A stretch of DNA of 64,000 bases from Thelonectria olida (Eukaryota > Ascomycota > Sordariomycetes > Hypocreales > Nectriaceae), in the NCBI GenBank assembly GCA_020736575.1, contig JAGPYM010000002.1:3224001-3288000 (forward strand), written 5' to 3'. The notes below the pieces were generated by a model. That model worked only from the letters and a program-made list of their open reading frames with translations, made no database searches and was not told where the DNA came from. This document shows positions 46,967 through 58,636 of this stretch, piece after piece. The position numbers and the translations under genes are program-made. Each line of letters begins with the position of its first letter. Position 1 is the stretch's first letter.

Positions 46967-49900
46967 TGAGACAGGACAAGGGAGAGCACAGCTCCAGGAG
47001 TCCGTGGAGGGCTGCTTCGATCGATCAGGATATGGTGGGCGGTGATGGCGATCCAAGCAACAAAAACTGATCAATCAGATACAACGTCTCCTAGGAGTAG
47101 GTGGAAGCGGCGTTGAGCGAAAAACGAGAGGACGGGGGACGAAGGTTGAGTAAATGGCTGATCTAACTGGGCAGAAAGTTGAAGCTATCCAGGGCAGACT
47201 TGACGTGACGGCTCGGGTGGGCCAGCAACCAATGCCTCGTCCCTGAAGCGCTCGAGGCACTAATTATGGCGAACTTCTTTGCAGCCGGGTATGTATTGTG
47301 TACTAGGAACGGAGGTCCGTCGGGGAAGCGTACGAATAGATAGGGACAGCGGGCGGCAGGTGGCGGCAACAGTCGAGGCCAACAAGGCCAGGGGGGGCCC
47401 ATCCACGGGAGAAGCGGGGAAAGGGTCCAAGGATGCAGAGCAGAGACCGTAGCAGCAAAAGAGATTAGTGATCAGGTGGCGGTGCGAGGGGTTGGCGTTC
47501 GCGGTCGCGGTCGAGAGGACGAAGCTACTCCTGAAAGAATACCTAGCGAGTTGGGGTCGAGTCGAACTGGGTGCGGAGTACGATGTACAACGGGGCACAA
47601 ACGGGGCGGCGGCTGTAATGTACCGGTGTCTCGGCAAGTTGGGGAGAGGAAGAGGAGGAGATTGTGATGGGCCGCGGTATCGGTTTGGACAACAGTTGAG
47701 GATACGCAGGTAAAGGATGCGGTATGAGAGAGGGGGAGGGAGGGAGAGAGGCCAATGGAGAGAGAGAGGCAGAGGCAATATATATCAGAGCTAGGTCGAT
47801 CTCTCGGGAGCGTGGCCGACGGAATAATACAGCACAAGACGGTGGCACCTGGAGGGAAGTGAGTTCGCGGGTCCAGAAGTATATGTAACTTGTTGATGCG
47901 TGTAAGGTGTGCTGAGTAGGTAGGTATGTAATTGAGAAGAAGGAAAGAATCAAAAGAAAATATTATTGCAGTAAAGTTCGGTCGGTGATGTAACAGGGAT
48001 TTCGACGAGATTGCGGTTCTGGGAATTGTGCAGGACAGGGCGAAAAAATCCATGTCGCACACTTTCGCCCCAACCTAGGTACGAATAAGCAGACGGGAGT
48101 ATCCGTACCAAGTACTGGAGTTATTTGGTGCATTCGAACGACGGTCGGTAATTGAGCATGTACTTCGTGCCAGGGTACAGTATCCAACGTTGAGGTTCCA
48201 CCGTCGACGCGGACAAGTAATATAGACGCAGATATCCGCCCTCGGTATTACACCAGTTGACCAGCAAACAGAGGCGCGAAGATGCGAATCCAGTCCTCCT
48301 CAGCCCCAATAAGAAAAGAAAAGAAAAAGAACAGGGCGCGCAGATGAGTCCCCCGATATATTTCGGACGCACAATGAGTTCGACTCGAGTCAACTTCCAT
48401 GCCAGCCGGTAGATTTCTTGTCGTCCCAAGGGCCAAGGCCAACCAATAAGGACAAGGACAAGGAGTGGAGGGTCATGAGCGTGCGGGAGGGCTGTGAGGA
48501 GAGATTCTAAAAAGCAAATACAAGAAAAGAAAAATGAAAGACTGGCCAACGGAAAGCCGTCGTAGACGAGCGTTGATGGCCAAGCTGAACAGACACTTAC
48601 CCAAGAAAAAGGACGAAACTAGCGATGTTACTTTGTTGCGGCGTAGTCGGATTTCCTTTTTGCTGCAGATCCGAGCAGGGACGACACAATGACGTTGAGA
48701 TGGGCAAGCCAATAAGGGTGTGGTCATGCAAGTCATGGGCAAAGCTGTCAACTTGTCAAAGCGGTGGTGGGTGAAGTCATCGTTGGTGATCTGGAGAGCA
48801 GTGAATCGATTTGCAGCAACTACCACAGCAGCAACAGCCTCGCTTATGAATGCCTCACGTTGCGTTGTGCTTCACAGTCAGCTCCACAATAACAACAAGG
48901 GACAAAACCAGAGATCTCAATGCAACCTGCAAAGTATTGTACGGAGACAACTTTGTGGGACATATCGCCGGTGAATTCTCGAACAAGAACGCAGCTGAAT
49001 TCGAGCCCAACGCCTTGAATTGCATTGGATCAGGGGACGGATGCACCAGACGCAGCGCCGGATGGGGGCATGGGGACAGGGCAGGCCGGTGATTTCAAGG
49101 ATGGGACGGCATAGTCTGCCCCGTACGAAGAAGGACTGCCGATCATCGTGTTCCAACTTGCTTTGCCCTCTTGTTCCTGTTCCTGGAGAAGCACGACGGT
49201 GGAGAAGACGGCGCAATTCACAGTCGCCTCCCTCAGTGCATAGTGTGGACGCTTTCTCGGTGGAAGAAACAGGTCCTGTTTCCAACTCACACCGAAATGA
49301 TCCCATGGAAGATGTTGTTGTGGCCATATCCATTCTCGAAGCAAAGCGAGGTTACCGCCCAAAAGCTGACTGCAATACTCCAGCTTATTCAAGGCGGGGC
49401 GACGGTTGCTGGCCCCGAGTGCGGACCTCCCTGTTGACGAGTGGCCTGGTCCCGTCCGTCCACAAGCATTCGACTTTTCAAGACGGCTCTTATTCATTCA
49501 GCCACACGGGCAAGCGGGTTGACATGGCTCCTCTTTGTTCTGAAGCTCCTTCCCCTCTTCTGTACCTATGAATGGCTCATGCTTCGCCCGAGAGATATTC
49601 CAAACCACCAGACTAATAATGGGTCGTAGGGAAGCCAACCTCAAAAAGGTGCGAGAACTGGAGGACGGAACATTTTGTCTCGAGCTTTGTCCACAAAAAG
49701 GTCCGCTCGAGAGCTCTCGGAGACTCAGACTTCAGTAGGGTCCTGGACAAGCCGTGGAATGATCGACTGCTAGGATGCAAATGTCTTGAATCTCAAGACC
49801 CGGCCCTGCACATGAATTCCTTGGGTCAAATGAGGCGGGTATCTGCCCACACATCAGCGCCAACGGTTACTTGTATGAAACAAGACTTGGAATGGCAGAG

Positions 49901-51851
49901 AGACTCGGCAGAAGAAGTAGCCCTGGAAATAGCTGTCAGACAGGAATTGACTGTTGAATGAGCAGCATCCGGCCCCTTCTGACACCGTACATTAGCTTGC
50001 TACGAGGCCCAATACGAAGCCAGACGAGTGCGTGCACGGCTGACTGAATCGCGATGCTGTATCACACAAGTTGCTTCCCTTTTCAGCTCTCCGCCTCGCT
50101 CACAGCAAAAGCAGTCAAGTAATTAGGTTACAGCTGTCACACCAAGGCCAAGTTTGCGCGAGATGGTGCAGGTATCCGTCGGTGCGCCCAGGGGGTGGGC
50201 CGTGACTGTCATCCATTTCTGCTTCTTCTTCTTCTTCTTCTTCTTCTTCTTCTTCTTCTTCTTGCTGGCCGCCCGCCATGGCGAGCGAGGCCTGGTTTCG
50301 TCAGGCGCGCAGTTCACAGCACATCACGACCCACAGCGAGGGAGGAGGTGGCGAGACAGCTCCCGATCCTTCCTCCTCGCTGGAGGTAACTCAAGTGTCT
50401 TGAGGGCTTGAGGCTCTCTGGCAGAGTTGGCCCCAACCTCCCCCGGATCCCTGGAGGTGGAGATGGCTCGTACAAGTGGAAACACAAAATACTCGATGCT
50501 GGTTTGCTGGGAGTCGCATTTTTCCAGGGCTGTCATCTCCACCATTCTGTCAACCATCCATCCCATGGTCCCATTTACCCCGAGGTATCATCGTAGGGTG
50601 GGATCATGCCGACCACCATGGCAAGGCGTCGCAGGCGAGTCTGGTGCTAGTGGTCAGGGAGATTTCGATCCCGACTCGAGGAGCTGCAAGTCAAGATCGG
50701 GGAAGAGGGGTCGTGGGGGTCCATGTTTCTGTTTGGTTAATTTGGAGGTGGTATTTGTCGTTGGACGTACCTGGTAAGCGTCGAGAAGGGAGGGGAGGGA
50801 TCTTTGCTGTCCCAGAGCGGGAGTCTGTGCTGCTCGGACAAGGGAGGTTGATGTTGCACTCGAGTTCATTGTTAGGTACCTGTGAACCAGGAAATGTAGA
50901 ACCTATGGTGTTTATCTTCAGAGCTAGAAGAACTCCGTAGAGGCAAGAAATCAGTGAAGTGTGCGATGTTCCAATGTGGTACTTACCAAAAGGGATGGCA
51001 AAAGGAATCCGGCATTGAGTTCTGGTTGGCGCATCACCGTTGCAACTAAGAAACGGTTGGCTGTAATGGGGGTATGTTCGGAGCTGCGGCTGAATGGCAT
51101 CAAATGAAGATGGCAATTTAGATTGCCCATCATTCTCTCAACTAAAAACTGATGCAAAATTATTACCTGCCGTGCATCGGTAATTGGATGGATCGCCGCA
51201 ACGTCTCAGGCCATGGGCCCGATTGACAACGGCAGGTTCACCTGTCACCATCGAGTCGCCTCCGAAGCTCCTCCGCGCCTACCTTAATTGCCATTTCCAG
51301 CTGATCCCCAAGGGCAGGTGGGGTTGGCGGTGCAGCCTGCCAATTGTGGCCACTGCGCACCTGACGGAACCTGGAATGGAAGAGCTGCCCGCTGCCCTGG
51401 GCACCTCAGGCGCTAAAGCCAGGTACCGACGTATCTCTGACGGTGAGGTGGTCTAGCCCACAAATCACCTAACAACATCCAGACACGCAGCTTTTCCACA
51501 CCAACGCCCGTCAACTTGCAGAAGCTGCTGTGCATACCGGCACTCACACCAACCGCGGCAGAAGCATTCCTAACGCCCTGATCCGAATCTCGCTAAGTTC
51601 ATTACGTTCAACGTTAGTGCGTGCTGGTTTCTCTCGGAGGCGTCCTGGCTCTCGGCGGTTCTGGACACATGGAGCATCTCCTCCTACCTTATCCCAGACA
51701 GTCCTCGCAAGCCGCACCACTCCGCAATACGAGGAACGAATCGTCAATATCATTGATACCGCTTGTCTCGATTACGCTTGTCCCGCTCCACCTGAATAGC
51801 CGCCCGATCAAACAGCCTTCGCACTAGTTGACTACATTACCAGCCTCTGGC
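46967..51851. other. 4.9 kb gap between divergent PAS and EED starts
   Basis: One of the two largest gene-free stretches in the window. It holds a (CTT)n microsatellite (50222-50263), purine-rich and pyrimidine-rich runs (about 47700-47770), and TAGGTA motif copies (47916-47930, 48073-48083). Overlapping frames on both strands near 48917-49571 (138, 155 and 183 codons) share the same bases and have no recognisable domain, so none is called. It probably contains long upstream control regions or leaders, possibly a non-coding RNA. Confidence 0.55.
50222..50263. repeat. (CTT)n microsatellite, about 14 units
   Basis: An uninterrupted CTT/AAG run in the gap upstream of EED. It lies outside any supported gene. 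Confidence 0.9.
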
Positions 51852-53997
51852 ATGGCCACTCAAGACGATCCCGCCTCTGAGCTGCCAAGGCTCCGAGTTA
51901 CGTTCGGTTTCCAGGTTTGTTTGTTTTCTATTTCCCTCTTAGTTTTGCTGCTTCGGGGAGTAGCTAAACGTCACTTTGTCTAGGACGACACTCCTTTCCT
52001 AAAGAACGATGACGATGTCGCAGGTAACCTCTGCCCTCTCTCACCTGACATTCACTCAATTGGCTTTCGTCCTTTGCCAAAACGGACCAAGAACTAAACT
52101 CCAGCTAACTCGTCTGCCCCTTTCAACGTTTAGAATTCTTTGATGTCAAGTTTTGTCCCTACCAGCCATTGAATTGCGATCCCATCTTCGCTGCTGTCAG
52201 CAAGAAACATGTCAGTGCTGTTGACCCCAGCTCCTCATTAACGACATGGAAGTCCTAACGTCTAAGTAGGTTGTCTTATGCAGAATAGTTCAAGCTTCTG
52301 GCGAGACTAATCCCTGCGAGATCATTGGGGTGATACGAGATGAGGATGTACGTACATCACAGGCACCTCAATTAAGAGTACGAACTGACCAACATCCAAG
52401 GTGGAAGCCTCGGCCTGCTGTTGCACTTGGACCAAAGATCCAGTATCGGAGAGGCCACTTATCTGCATAGGTGGAGTTGATGCCAAAGTCAAGATATATG
52501 ATGTCCTCGAAGGGAAGCTATTCAGAGTACGATGATATCTTAAGGCTGTTGTTCCTCGGAAACGCTAACTCTCCTTTGCCCAACAGTGCTTTTCAGGCCA
52601 TGGCAGCGTGAGTCTGCTTACCCCTGAATGTATTCTGAAGCTAGAGATCTTGTTAACATTTTTCAGGACGTGAACGATTTGGCAACTTCTCCCGCTGACC
52701 CATCCATCATCGCCTCTGCCTCAGATGATACAAGTGTTCGTATATGGAGTATTGACCCTAAGCACCAAGAGCGTCCATGCCTGTGCATTCTCGCTGGCGA
52801 GGGCCATTCCTCTACTCTTCTCAGCGTGGTGAGTGAATCATGGTGTTCACACTGTGTCTGCAAATCAATACCTCGCTGATTGCTCACCAACATGCGTACA
52901 GGCGTTCCATGACACAGGTCGATTTATCCTCTCTGGTGGTCATGATCAAATTGTCAGCTTGGTAAGCCCGCCATAGACTTTCTAATTGCGAACGATTACT
53001 GATATCTGCAAGTGGACTCTTCCTGATCTCCCGACCGAGCCCATCACTGTCCCTCTTCGAGTCCATTATCCTCATTTCTCAACTTCGGCCGTCCATAGTG
53101 GTATTGTCGATTGGTAGGTGCAAGTAGTGAGAGTTGTCAGAGGCTCTAAGCTAAAGACTATACAGCGTCGCATTCTATGGAGATCTCATCCTCTCACGGG
53201 CCTGCCATGATAATGTCATTGCGCTCTGGAGGATCGAAGGCTTCTCATCTGAGGGTCCACCACCCTCCGAGACCATCGCCCCGACTCCCCAGACGGTAGT
53301 CCCGAACTCACACCAGAATACGCAGGGCGGCGTGTCAACTAAGCATGACACGGCTCGCCTCACTCGCTCAGCCTTCGTCCCTACTGTCTCCCCACAGTGC
53401 CCGGCTCAGTACACCCGGATACTCAACTTTCAAACCCCCAACTGCGGTGTGCAGTTTTTTATGCGCTTCAAGTTGCACTTTGTGCCTAACCAGCACCCTG
53501 TGCTTGCCTTTTGCAATGCCGGTGGCAATATCTTCTTTTGGGATTTCAAGCGCCTGAGCATATACAGCGAGTTCATCAAGAAGCTACGGGACCATGATCC
53601 GGCACACGACCTCCCGCGGCGACCCTCGTGGCTCCGGGTGATACAACATCGTCAGAGAGATGGCGGGGGGAAGGCTCGGCATCCTCTAGTGGAAAAGGAT
53701 TCTCCAGCTCCAAGCCAAACCGGGGATGAATGCAAGAAGCGTGAGGAAGCCAAGGAATTCAGCGCCGAGACTCTGGAGTCCTGGGCTGACAAATACAGCA
53801 TGGATAACCCGCACAAGGCTCTGCAGCCACATAAGATAGAGTTTTCGGCAGCCAACTTTGTCGGACGCCAGGCGGCATGGAGTCCAGGAGGTGAATGGTG
53901 TGTTGTTGTCGGAAGTGACAACCAGGCCATGGTGCTTCAGCGCTGGGGAAAGACTAAGCCCCCAACGAAGCAACAAAAGCCTGTTGGTGTCAAATAG
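51852..53997 (+). CDS. eed: Polycomb repressive complex 2 subunit EED (WD40)
   Basis: Ten exons, 51852-51914, 51984-52023, 52134-52210, 52270-52347, 52401-52526, 52587-52607, 52667-52828, 52902-52961, 53013-53113 and 53166-53997, close in frame to 519 aa. EED is the WD40 propeller that binds trimethylated H3K27 and activates the methyltransferase in PRC2. The EED pattern is clear: FFDVKFCPYQPLNCDPIFAAVS, VEASACCCTW, VKIYDVLEGKLFRCFSGHGSDVNDL, SIIASASDDTSVRIW, FILSGGHDQIVSLW, VAFYGDLILSRACHDNVIALW and VLAFCNAGGNIFFWD. Exon 6 is only 21 nt. A low-complexity insert (about 53250-53400) splits the propeller, and the C-terminus is longer than in animals. It is the most intron-rich gene in the window. 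Its stop lies 25 bp from that of the Rrn11-like gene on the other strand. Confidence 0.93.
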
Positions 53998-54022
53998 AAT
54001 AGGCTGGATAGTAAGTTGTGTT

Positions 54023-55258
54023 TCATAGACCCCGGATTGGGAGAGACGAATATACTGATATTGAGGAATCATGGGCGTCCCCGTCTGGGGGATTCATGAC
54101 GGCCATGGCTGCTGGGTCAAGTTCACCTCCGTTGTTGATAATCTTCATTAGGAAGTCCTTCGCTGATTCCTGCTCCGTTTGCCTCGCTCTCTGCGCTTCG
54201 TGCATGGCCAATGGTGAGATGTCCACGACGGGCACAACTAGATCTGCAACGTAAAGTGCCGCCATGGCACGCAAACGGAGGAGGTGCGCGTTCTTGGAAT
54301 AGGGCAGTTCTTGCATTAACTCGTCCATGGTCTTGGTGACGTCTCGCATGGTGCGCAGAGCCCGCAGTCGGAGCTCGTCTCTCGTTTGCTTGGCTTGCGT
54401 TTCGGGATCTTCGTCGATGTCAAATGTGTCAAAGGTCTCGAGGGCTTCTTCTCTGGCAGCCCGGTCCAGACCCATGATGTGTTCGGTGTGAGTGTTGTAG
54501 ATGTCGCAGCCGAGCAAGGCTATCCAGAAATCCACTGCGCAAACGGCACGCGGGTGCTTGTAGTCGTAGGGATGCTGCTGGATCAAGGTGTCCAGGTAGG
54601 CCTTGACTTTGTTCATGTTAGCCGCTCGGCCCCATCTCTTCGACCGTCGGCTGTCGTGGTTCTCTCCGGCGGCTTCTTGGTCCCCCGCAGGTCGCTCTCC
54701 TTCACGCATCAGGATCTCTGCTCCAATGGCCCAGAGGTTGTGGCGCTTGATGTCTACGGGCTTCCCGCCGGGCCGGAGCTGCAGAAGCAAACCGTACGCA
54801 CGCGACGCCTTATCGAGGTCCCCTATGTCGATGAACCGATGCACCGACTGCAGCAGAACCTCGTAGTGACCGCCACGACCTCTTTCTTTTAAAGGTTGCT
54901 TCTTCTTTTTCTCCTTGTCGTCTTCATCGCCCTCGGTCTCTTCGTCGACCTCGCTCCCAGGCTCCATATTGAGACTGCGCGCACCAGGGCCCCGATCGAG
55001 CCCGCGATGGGGAAAATCAGGTATGAGCGCAGCCGGGTTCTCGTCGGCATGGGCGAGCCCGGCTACCGCGAATTGACGGACCAGGCCTGGGGGGTGGCTG
55101 AAGGGGTTGATGACGGCGGAGCTGGGCAGGGAAGATGGGAAAGGTTGTGAAGAATCCTCATCGGCTGTGGGCGGCTGCTTGCGCTTGCCGGGACGGTGGA
55201 ATTGTGAGAATGAGGGAGGATCTAGAAGAGACATGGTTGGGTTGTTGTTGCTCATCAT
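54023..55258 (-). CDS. RNA polymerase I initiation factor, Rrn11-like
   Basis: A single-exon gene of 411 aa. Rrn11 is part of the core factor that recruits RNA polymerase I to the rDNA promoter in the nucleolus. The N-terminus is Pro/Ser-rich and acidic with a lysine run (EKKKKQPLKERGRGGH). The conserved block begins HYEVLLQSVHRFIDIGDLDKASRAYGLLLQLR and continues KRHNLWAIGAEILMR and YLDTLIQQHPYD, a helical TPR-like pattern that matches the Rrn11 family as I know it. The rest is helical. Two adjacent ATGs (55258 and 55255) could serve as start. It is tail to tail with EED and the 3' ends must overlap as transcripts. The assignment rests on motif pattern only. Confidence 0.75.
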   Translation of the reverse strand: MMSNNNPTMSLLDPPSFSQFHRPGKRKQPPTADEDSSQPFPSSLPSSAVINPFSHPPGLVRQFAVAGLAHADENPAALIPDFPHRGLDRGPGARSLNMEPGSEVDEETEGDEDDKEKKKKQPLKERGRGGHYEVLLQSVHRFIDIGDLDKASRAYGLLLQLRPGGKPVDIKRHNLWAIGAEILMREGERPAGDQEAAGENHDSRRSKRWGRAANMNKVKAYLDTLIQQHPYDYKHPRAVCAVDFWIALLGCDIYNTHTEHIMGLDRAAREEALETFDTFDIDEDPETQAKQTRDELRLRALRTMRDVTKTMDELMQELPYSKNAHLLRLRAMAALYVADLVVPVVDISPLAMHEAQRARQTEQESAKDFLMKIINNGGELDPAAMAVMNPPDGDAHDSSISVYSSLPIRGL

Positions 55259-55727
55259 GTTAAAATCTTGCTTGCGTGTAAGTGTAAAAAATATGACGAG
55301 TGAGGTTGGATTCGGTTCACTGAGAGGCGTTGCCCCACCAAAACGGTGAGTTGTTTTCTTTGGCTTCGGAAGAAGATGAGAAGTGCATCATAAGAAGTGG
55401 CCGATTGGCGAGGATTGAGCCTGATGCAAAACTATAAACCTAGTGTAGAAAGTATGAGCACTTTCGGCACAATTGGAATACGAATACGGAACGCTGCAGT
55501 TGGCCATATATCTACACTACTATGCCCAGATCCAGGAGCGTCATAGTGAGGAATAAACATCACCTCACAGTCTAGGTAGACAAAGACTCGAATGTCGGTT
55601 CATTCTATTGAACCAGTTGACCGATTCCAGCCACCAGCGTAGCGTATATACACAAACATGCATCTTTATCCTTCTTCTCATTTCTTCTCTACTTTTACAA
55701 GTCGCATATCCTCACTCTCGCGGCCGT
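55259..55727 (-). promoter_or_regulatory. Rrn11-like promoter and NDUFA5-type gene 3' flank, 0.47 kb
   Basis: Both neighbours are on the minus strand. No gene or repeat was seen. Confidence 0.5.
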
Positions 55728-56569
55728 TTACTTGTTAGGAACGAAGTTGCGCTCGAAGTAGGTCCATTGACCCTCAACGGGCTTCTCATCGAGGTCCTCC
55801 CAGCTACAAATTCGTTAGCAAACATGGAAGAATGCAAGCTGGTTCAAGAAACTTACACCTTGGTCTTCTCCATGGTATCAATCAGCTTGAGCTCGCCCTC
55901 GGCAACTTGGATAACCTCCTCGATAAGACCAGCACCGATCTTGGTCTCTAGTTCAGAGATCCTGCCCATTGTAAGTCAGTCTTGCCAAACATCAATCGTA
56001 TTGTTCGTCTTGAGGTGGTGAACGCACTGGTCGGCCGTCAATTGAGGCTCATCCACCCACTCAATCTGCTCGTGGTCCTCCAGAGGCTTGCGCTCCGCCC
56101 ACAATGCCTGGTCTGCTCGCTCCTCCAATGTTCGGGCACCCTCAAGCTCAGCGCCCTCGTCGGCCTCGCCATCCCACTCCTCAACTCGGATATCGCCAGC
56201 CTCGTGCCTGCGGCCCACGACGAACAGCTTGTCGCCGAGCTTGACAGTTCTGGCCTCGCTGCCGTCGAGCCGGCCACTGGCGAGGCGGAACTGGGAGGGG
56301 TTCTTGCTGATGAGCTCTTTGGCCTTGACGCTCCACTCATCGTATCCGGGGGGCTTCGTCTGCTCGACGAGGGCCATGCGGTGCTTAGTGACGGCTTCGA
56401 CAGATTGGCGGTACATGGACGTCTCGGGGATCGCCTGGAGTCTGCTGAGGGTTGTGCCGTAGAGGAACAGCAGCGTCGATCGGGGGGTGCTGTGAGTCCA
56501 GAGACCCGTGAGGCCGGTGGGCTGGCCCGCCTCCAGGTAGCGCGCAAACAAACGAGCTGTCGGCCGCAT
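55728..56569 (-). CDS. Mitochondrial complex I subunit, NDUFA5 (29.9 kDa) type
   Basis: Exons 56569-56028, 55961-55857 and 55803-55728 give 240 aa. This accessory subunit belongs to the peripheral arm of NADH:ubiquinone oxidoreductase in the mitochondrial matrix. The N-terminus MRPTARLFARYLEAG is an Arg-rich amphipathic presequence. The B13 pattern follows: GLTGLWTHSTPRSTLLFLYGTTLSRLQAIPE, SMYRQSVEAVTKHRM and PPGYDEW. The C-terminal helix IGAGLIEEVIQVAEGEL and the ending WEDLDEKPVEGQWTYFERNF match the fungal form. I chose the ATG at 56569 because the presequence begins there. An in-frame ATG 30 codons upstream (56659) would add an acidic, non-targeting extension. Confidence 0.93.
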
Positions 56570-57291
56570 GATTGCGAGGTCAATTGGCAATGTTTCGTCG
56601 TGGATCGGAGGTTGGATGGTCTGGTCAGAGGAAATTGAATTGACCTCATTGGACTCCATCCGGCCCCAGCATTGCCGGCTTTACCAGCACGTGGAGCTTC
56701 ACGTGACCAACGAACAGATGCCGGACTTCGATCATGAAGGCCCAATAACTAATCATCCAAACCACACTGAAATGATTCTTATTCCCGTCAAATATCAATC
56801 ATCCTTCGCATCATCATATGACGCAATGAGTTGCAAATACTAGGTATGTTAGTTCACAAGGGTCAAAGCCTCACAATTACTTTGCAAACAGAACACCATG
56901 AGACTAAGTCTATTCGGACGGATTACACCCACCACATTGGGGAAAAAAGGAACACACTTCCACCTAGATTATACGCACTTACACGCATGTCTGTAAAGCT
57001 GCCAAGCTATAGAGACAAACATGAGCCCCCAACAGGCCACGCCCCATACAAGGCGGAAGAAATAACCTGGCATCTCGGATTGTAGATATCAATACTCAAG
57101 ACAATAACCCTAAGACCTGCCAACAGACATGTAACATACAGTCTTGGCACCCTAAACATCGGAAACAAAGCAGAGGATTGGACCGGCCCTGACTTTGGAT
57201 CTGGCCGATCCAGATTTGTAACCCTGAGAGGGTTACGGTGGCCTAAGAACAGTCGCCAATATAGTCATTCGTAGAAGCGATCTTGACTAAT
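56570..57291 (-). promoter_or_regulatory. NDUFA5-type gene promoter and BAR gene 3' flank, 0.72 kb
   Basis: The first 90 bp can be read as an in-frame extension of the complex I subunit (start 56659). The rest holds no gene or motif cluster. Confidence 0.5.
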
Positions 57292-58636
57292 TTAGGAAGC
57301 ATCCTCACGGCTCTTTCGGTAAGTAGCCTAAAGCAACACATGTCAGCCTTTTGTCAAAGAATTCAAAAGGCAGATGCCCGACTAACTTCTTGCTCGGTCT
57401 GCAGGCCCTCAATGACGGGAGCGAGCTCGCTCAACACCTCGTACGCCTTCTTGTGGTACTCAATCTGGGCGGCAACGAGCTCAGCAAGGTTGCGGAGGGG
57501 CTCAGGGGTATCAAGGACCTTATCACGGTTAGCGGGATGGTCAAGCAAGTAGTTACTAATTCTCTTCTTTGACTCACATTCTTCATGACACCAACAGCCT
57601 CCTCAGTCTGTGTCACAAACTCATCTTCGGCCTTCTCAATCTCCTCCTGGGCCTCGGGGGTGAGCTCTTGCTCCTCGTGGTGGTCGCTAGTGCCGTTGCC
57701 AGCACCGAGCTTGAACGTAGTACCCTTAACGCGGGCCTTGACAGCATCGAGGGATAGGCGGGAGTTCTCGACGTTCTTGCGGGCGCGGGTCGCAAAGGTC
57801 AGGTTGGTGTTGAGGGTGGTGTTCCAGCCAGCGAGGAATCGACTCTGGATCTGGGTGTCTTGTCCGAGGCGGGCTTCGCCGAGACGTTCAGAGGCTAGCG
57901 CATACTTCTCGAGGGCAGTCGCAAGAGGGTCCTCGCCGGCGCCGGTATGGTGCTGGTGAAGCAGCTGGCTGCTAGCCAAGCTGGCGCGGGCGATGGCATG
58001 GCTGAAGGTCTTGGGCTGGGGCTTGGCTGTAGGAGGGGCAACGAGAGCAGCCTGGGCTTCGGCGGGTGAGGTAGCAGAGGACAAGAGGTGGACCTTCTCA
58101 CCAACGGTACGGCCAAGGTCCTGGAAGGACTCCTTGATGTTAGGTGGGTAGTCGTAGGCCTCGTTCGAGTATTGCGAGCTGGGGGGGGAGTATGGTCAGC
58201 TTATTGGAGCCTAAGGAAAATGTGAAAGTTGGTGATGCTCTATCGAATCACTCACGTCACGGCAAGCATTTTCTGGTGTGCCTGCTTCAATGCATCGACG
58301 CGCTTCTCGAGATCAATGTAGTCGGGAGGAAGCTGAGTCTATAGGCCAAAGAATTAGCTGGTTAACAGCGCAAGGGGGGCTTGGGAAATAGGTGCCAGCA
58401 AGGGAGAAAACGGACCTTGTCCTCAGCCTGACCAAGCTGCTCCTTGGTGTACTGGAAGGTGCGCGAGGCAAAAGGGGTGATCTGGGACCCGAACTGGCTA
58501 TGGACAAAGTCAGTCGTCGATGAGGTCGAATTGGGATCGAACTAGGAGTGGCGAGCTATCCGCGCGAGCTCTGCGCACCCTAGGTACTCCAGTGGGCTAC
58601 ATACGAGAGGGTGTTTCCAAAGTTCTTGAAATCCAT
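57292..58636 (-). CDS. BAR-domain membrane-curvature protein, Gvp36-like
   Basis: Six exons, 58636-58605, 58497-58416, 58338-58256, 58178-57578, 57518-57387 and 57327-57292, give 321 aa, close to yeast Gvp36 (326 aa). BAR proteins dimerise into curved helical bundles on membranes; Gvp36 acts at Golgi vesicles and in endocytosis. The N-terminus MDFKNFGNTLSSQFGSQITPF is the amphipathic lead-in. Long helices follow: QYTKEQLGQAEDKTQLPPDYIDLEKRVDALKQAHQKM, the central region with the AIARASLASSQ block, and the C-terminal VAAQIEYHKKAYEVLSELAPVIEGL. No SH3 domain is present. The last exon is 36 nt and codes only 11 residues (ATYRKSREDAS). Confidence 0.9.

Noticed and set aside
47472..48549. Several minus-strand frames rich in Ser, Leu and Pro (up to 196 codons)
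   Set aside because: They overlap each other in different frames over pyrimidine-rich DNA and have no conserved pattern; more likely promoter or leader sequence.
55982..56638. Plus-strand 218-codon frame opposite the complex I subunit
   Set aside because: It lies wholly inside the exon of the better-supported gene and has no recognisable domain.
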